Source: a virus. Taken from it: DNA of 36,831 bases. Positions within the stretch are counted from its first letter, which is position 1. Every line of letters begins with the position of its first letter. Of the stretch, positions 36,097 to 36,831 are shown in pieces. The stretch is from positions 1 to 36,831 of the IMG/VR virus record IMGVR_UViG_3300029264_000275; one strand, 5' to 3'. Made by a program: the position numbers and the translations under genes. The notes beneath the pieces are model-generated. The model ran no database searches. It had not been told where the DNA came from and was given only the letters and a program-made list of their open reading frames with translations.

Positions 36097-36831
36097 ATGC
36101 CGTTTAATCTACCTACTCCAATTTCACTACATGCCGATAGTGCTGACCAAAATGTCGGCACTATTGGCTCAAACCTTACGCTACGAACGAAAAGCGCGGG
36201 TAATTTACCCATCACCACTAATGCCTCTCGTGTGCAGTACAACGGAAATGCGGCAAACACTGCCGAAGGTGTTTTCTTTGGCACAACCGGCCAGACATCT
36301 TTAGGTAATGTAGACGTATATTTATTCCCAACCCTGATGATTTGGTCGCTCCAGTTCAACGCACCGAACAGGCTGCAGACTGCAAACCTGTCCAGCGGAG
36401 GGGTAAGGTTCTGGCTGGGTAGTGGCTCAGACCCTAAAAATAATTATAAAGAGTTTTTCATGGGGGGCAATGATACGCCATTTGGGGCTAGTCAGTCTGG
36501 CCCCGTAACAATTTGCATCGATTTAGCAGATACTTCAAATAATAATACTATAGGCGATTTTGATGCCACGGATATATCTGCCTATGGTGTGGCGACAGTG
36601 CATGAAGGCATCGTAGGAAACCAGTTTGGCGAGTGCTTTTTTCAACGCTCCTTTTTGATTGGAACAAATAAAACTAGCACTAAATTGCCCTACTTCTCAG
36701 GGACAACCAGCTTTGACGATGCAGTATCAGCGGTACAAGGGACAGACTATACCAACAAGATTGGCAGTTGGGTGACAAAATCAGGCTCCAGCTTCTTTAT
36801 ACCCGTACCTTTTAGTTTTGGGAATGGAACC
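36097..36831 (+). CDS. Tail fibre-like protein, N-terminal part (cut by right edge)
   Basis: The ATG at 36097 is preceded by AAAGGGG at 8 to 9 bases. The frame is open for 245 codons to the last base. It opens MPFNLPTPISLHADSADQNV and has NLPITTNASRVQYNGNAANT, IWSLQFNAPNRLQT and a C-terminal WVTKSGSSFFIPVPFSFGNG. The composition is beta-rich with Asn and Gly, as in virion fibres. If the genome is circular, this could be the start of the gene whose C-terminal part opens the window; the frames agree if one base is missing at the junction. Confidence 0.65.
   Translation, partial: MPFNLPTPISLHADSADQNVGTIGSNLTLRTKSAGNLPITTNASRVQYNGNAANTAEGVFFGTTGQTSLGNVDVYLFPTLMIWSLQFNAPNRLQTANLSSGGVRFWLGSGSDPKNNYKEFFMGGNDTPFGASQSGPVTICIDLADTSNNNTIGDFDATDISAYGVATVHEGIVGNQFGECFFQRSFLIGTNKTSTKLPYFSGTTSFDDAVSAVQGTDYTNKIGSWVTKSGSSFFIPVPFSFGNGT

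Overview
The window is almost entirely one temperate, lambda-like siphophage genome. It carries a lambda-type integrase and excisionase, a two-way immunity region, a replication gene, a lambda-order packaging, head and tail block, tail fibres and a lysis cassette. No host housekeeping genes are visible. The only host-derived sequence is the 3' half of a tRNA-Arg(UCU) gene with its encoded CCA (about 2379-2423), lying between the lysis genes and the integrase. With phage genes on both sides and no 5' half of the tRNA, this is an attP site, so the sequence represents the free or circular phage form rather than an integrated prophage. The argU-like tRNA and the lambda-type proteins suggest a gammaproteobacterial host, possibly marine; this is inference.

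Layout. 1-1139: end of a tail-fibre-like gene. 1148-2182: lysis cassette (coiled-coil/TM protein, M15 peptidase, holin). 2183-2562: attP with two outward promoter candidates, the tRNA half, a terminator and helically phased repeats. 2563-8965, leftward: int, xis, a helicase, a DNA-binding protein, a Cas4-like Fe-S nuclease, a DUF669-like protein, a Sak4-like recombinase and three untracked membrane micro-peptides. 8966-10183: immunity and control region with terminators, promoters, operators, a short repressor and a partner of unknown function. 10184-15089, rightward: Cro/YdaS-like protein, primase-helicase, a candidate iteron origin, a PDDEXK nuclease, a gpZ-like protein and small genes. 15147-23927: packaging, head and tail-assembly genes (TerS, TerL, gpW-like, portal, protease-capsid fusion, FII-like, gpU-like, tube, G/G-T chaperones). 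23914-36831: tape measure, tail tip, gpJ-like adhesin and fibres. The last gene is cut by the right edge and may continue at the left edge.

Two leftward genes (17415-17858) interrupt the rightward late block between the terminase and the gpW-like gene. They form a moron-like cassette with their own promoter, an 8-bp inverted repeat over that promoter, a 79-residue acidic orphan protein, and a downstream ribbon-helix-helix protein. This matches the layout of anti-CRISPR/Aca-type anti-defence loci and is the best candidate for new biology here.

Other points of interest are the outward-facing promoters at attP, the capsid fusion with a strong internal start, the micro-peptides, and a structured leader before the tail chaperone gene.
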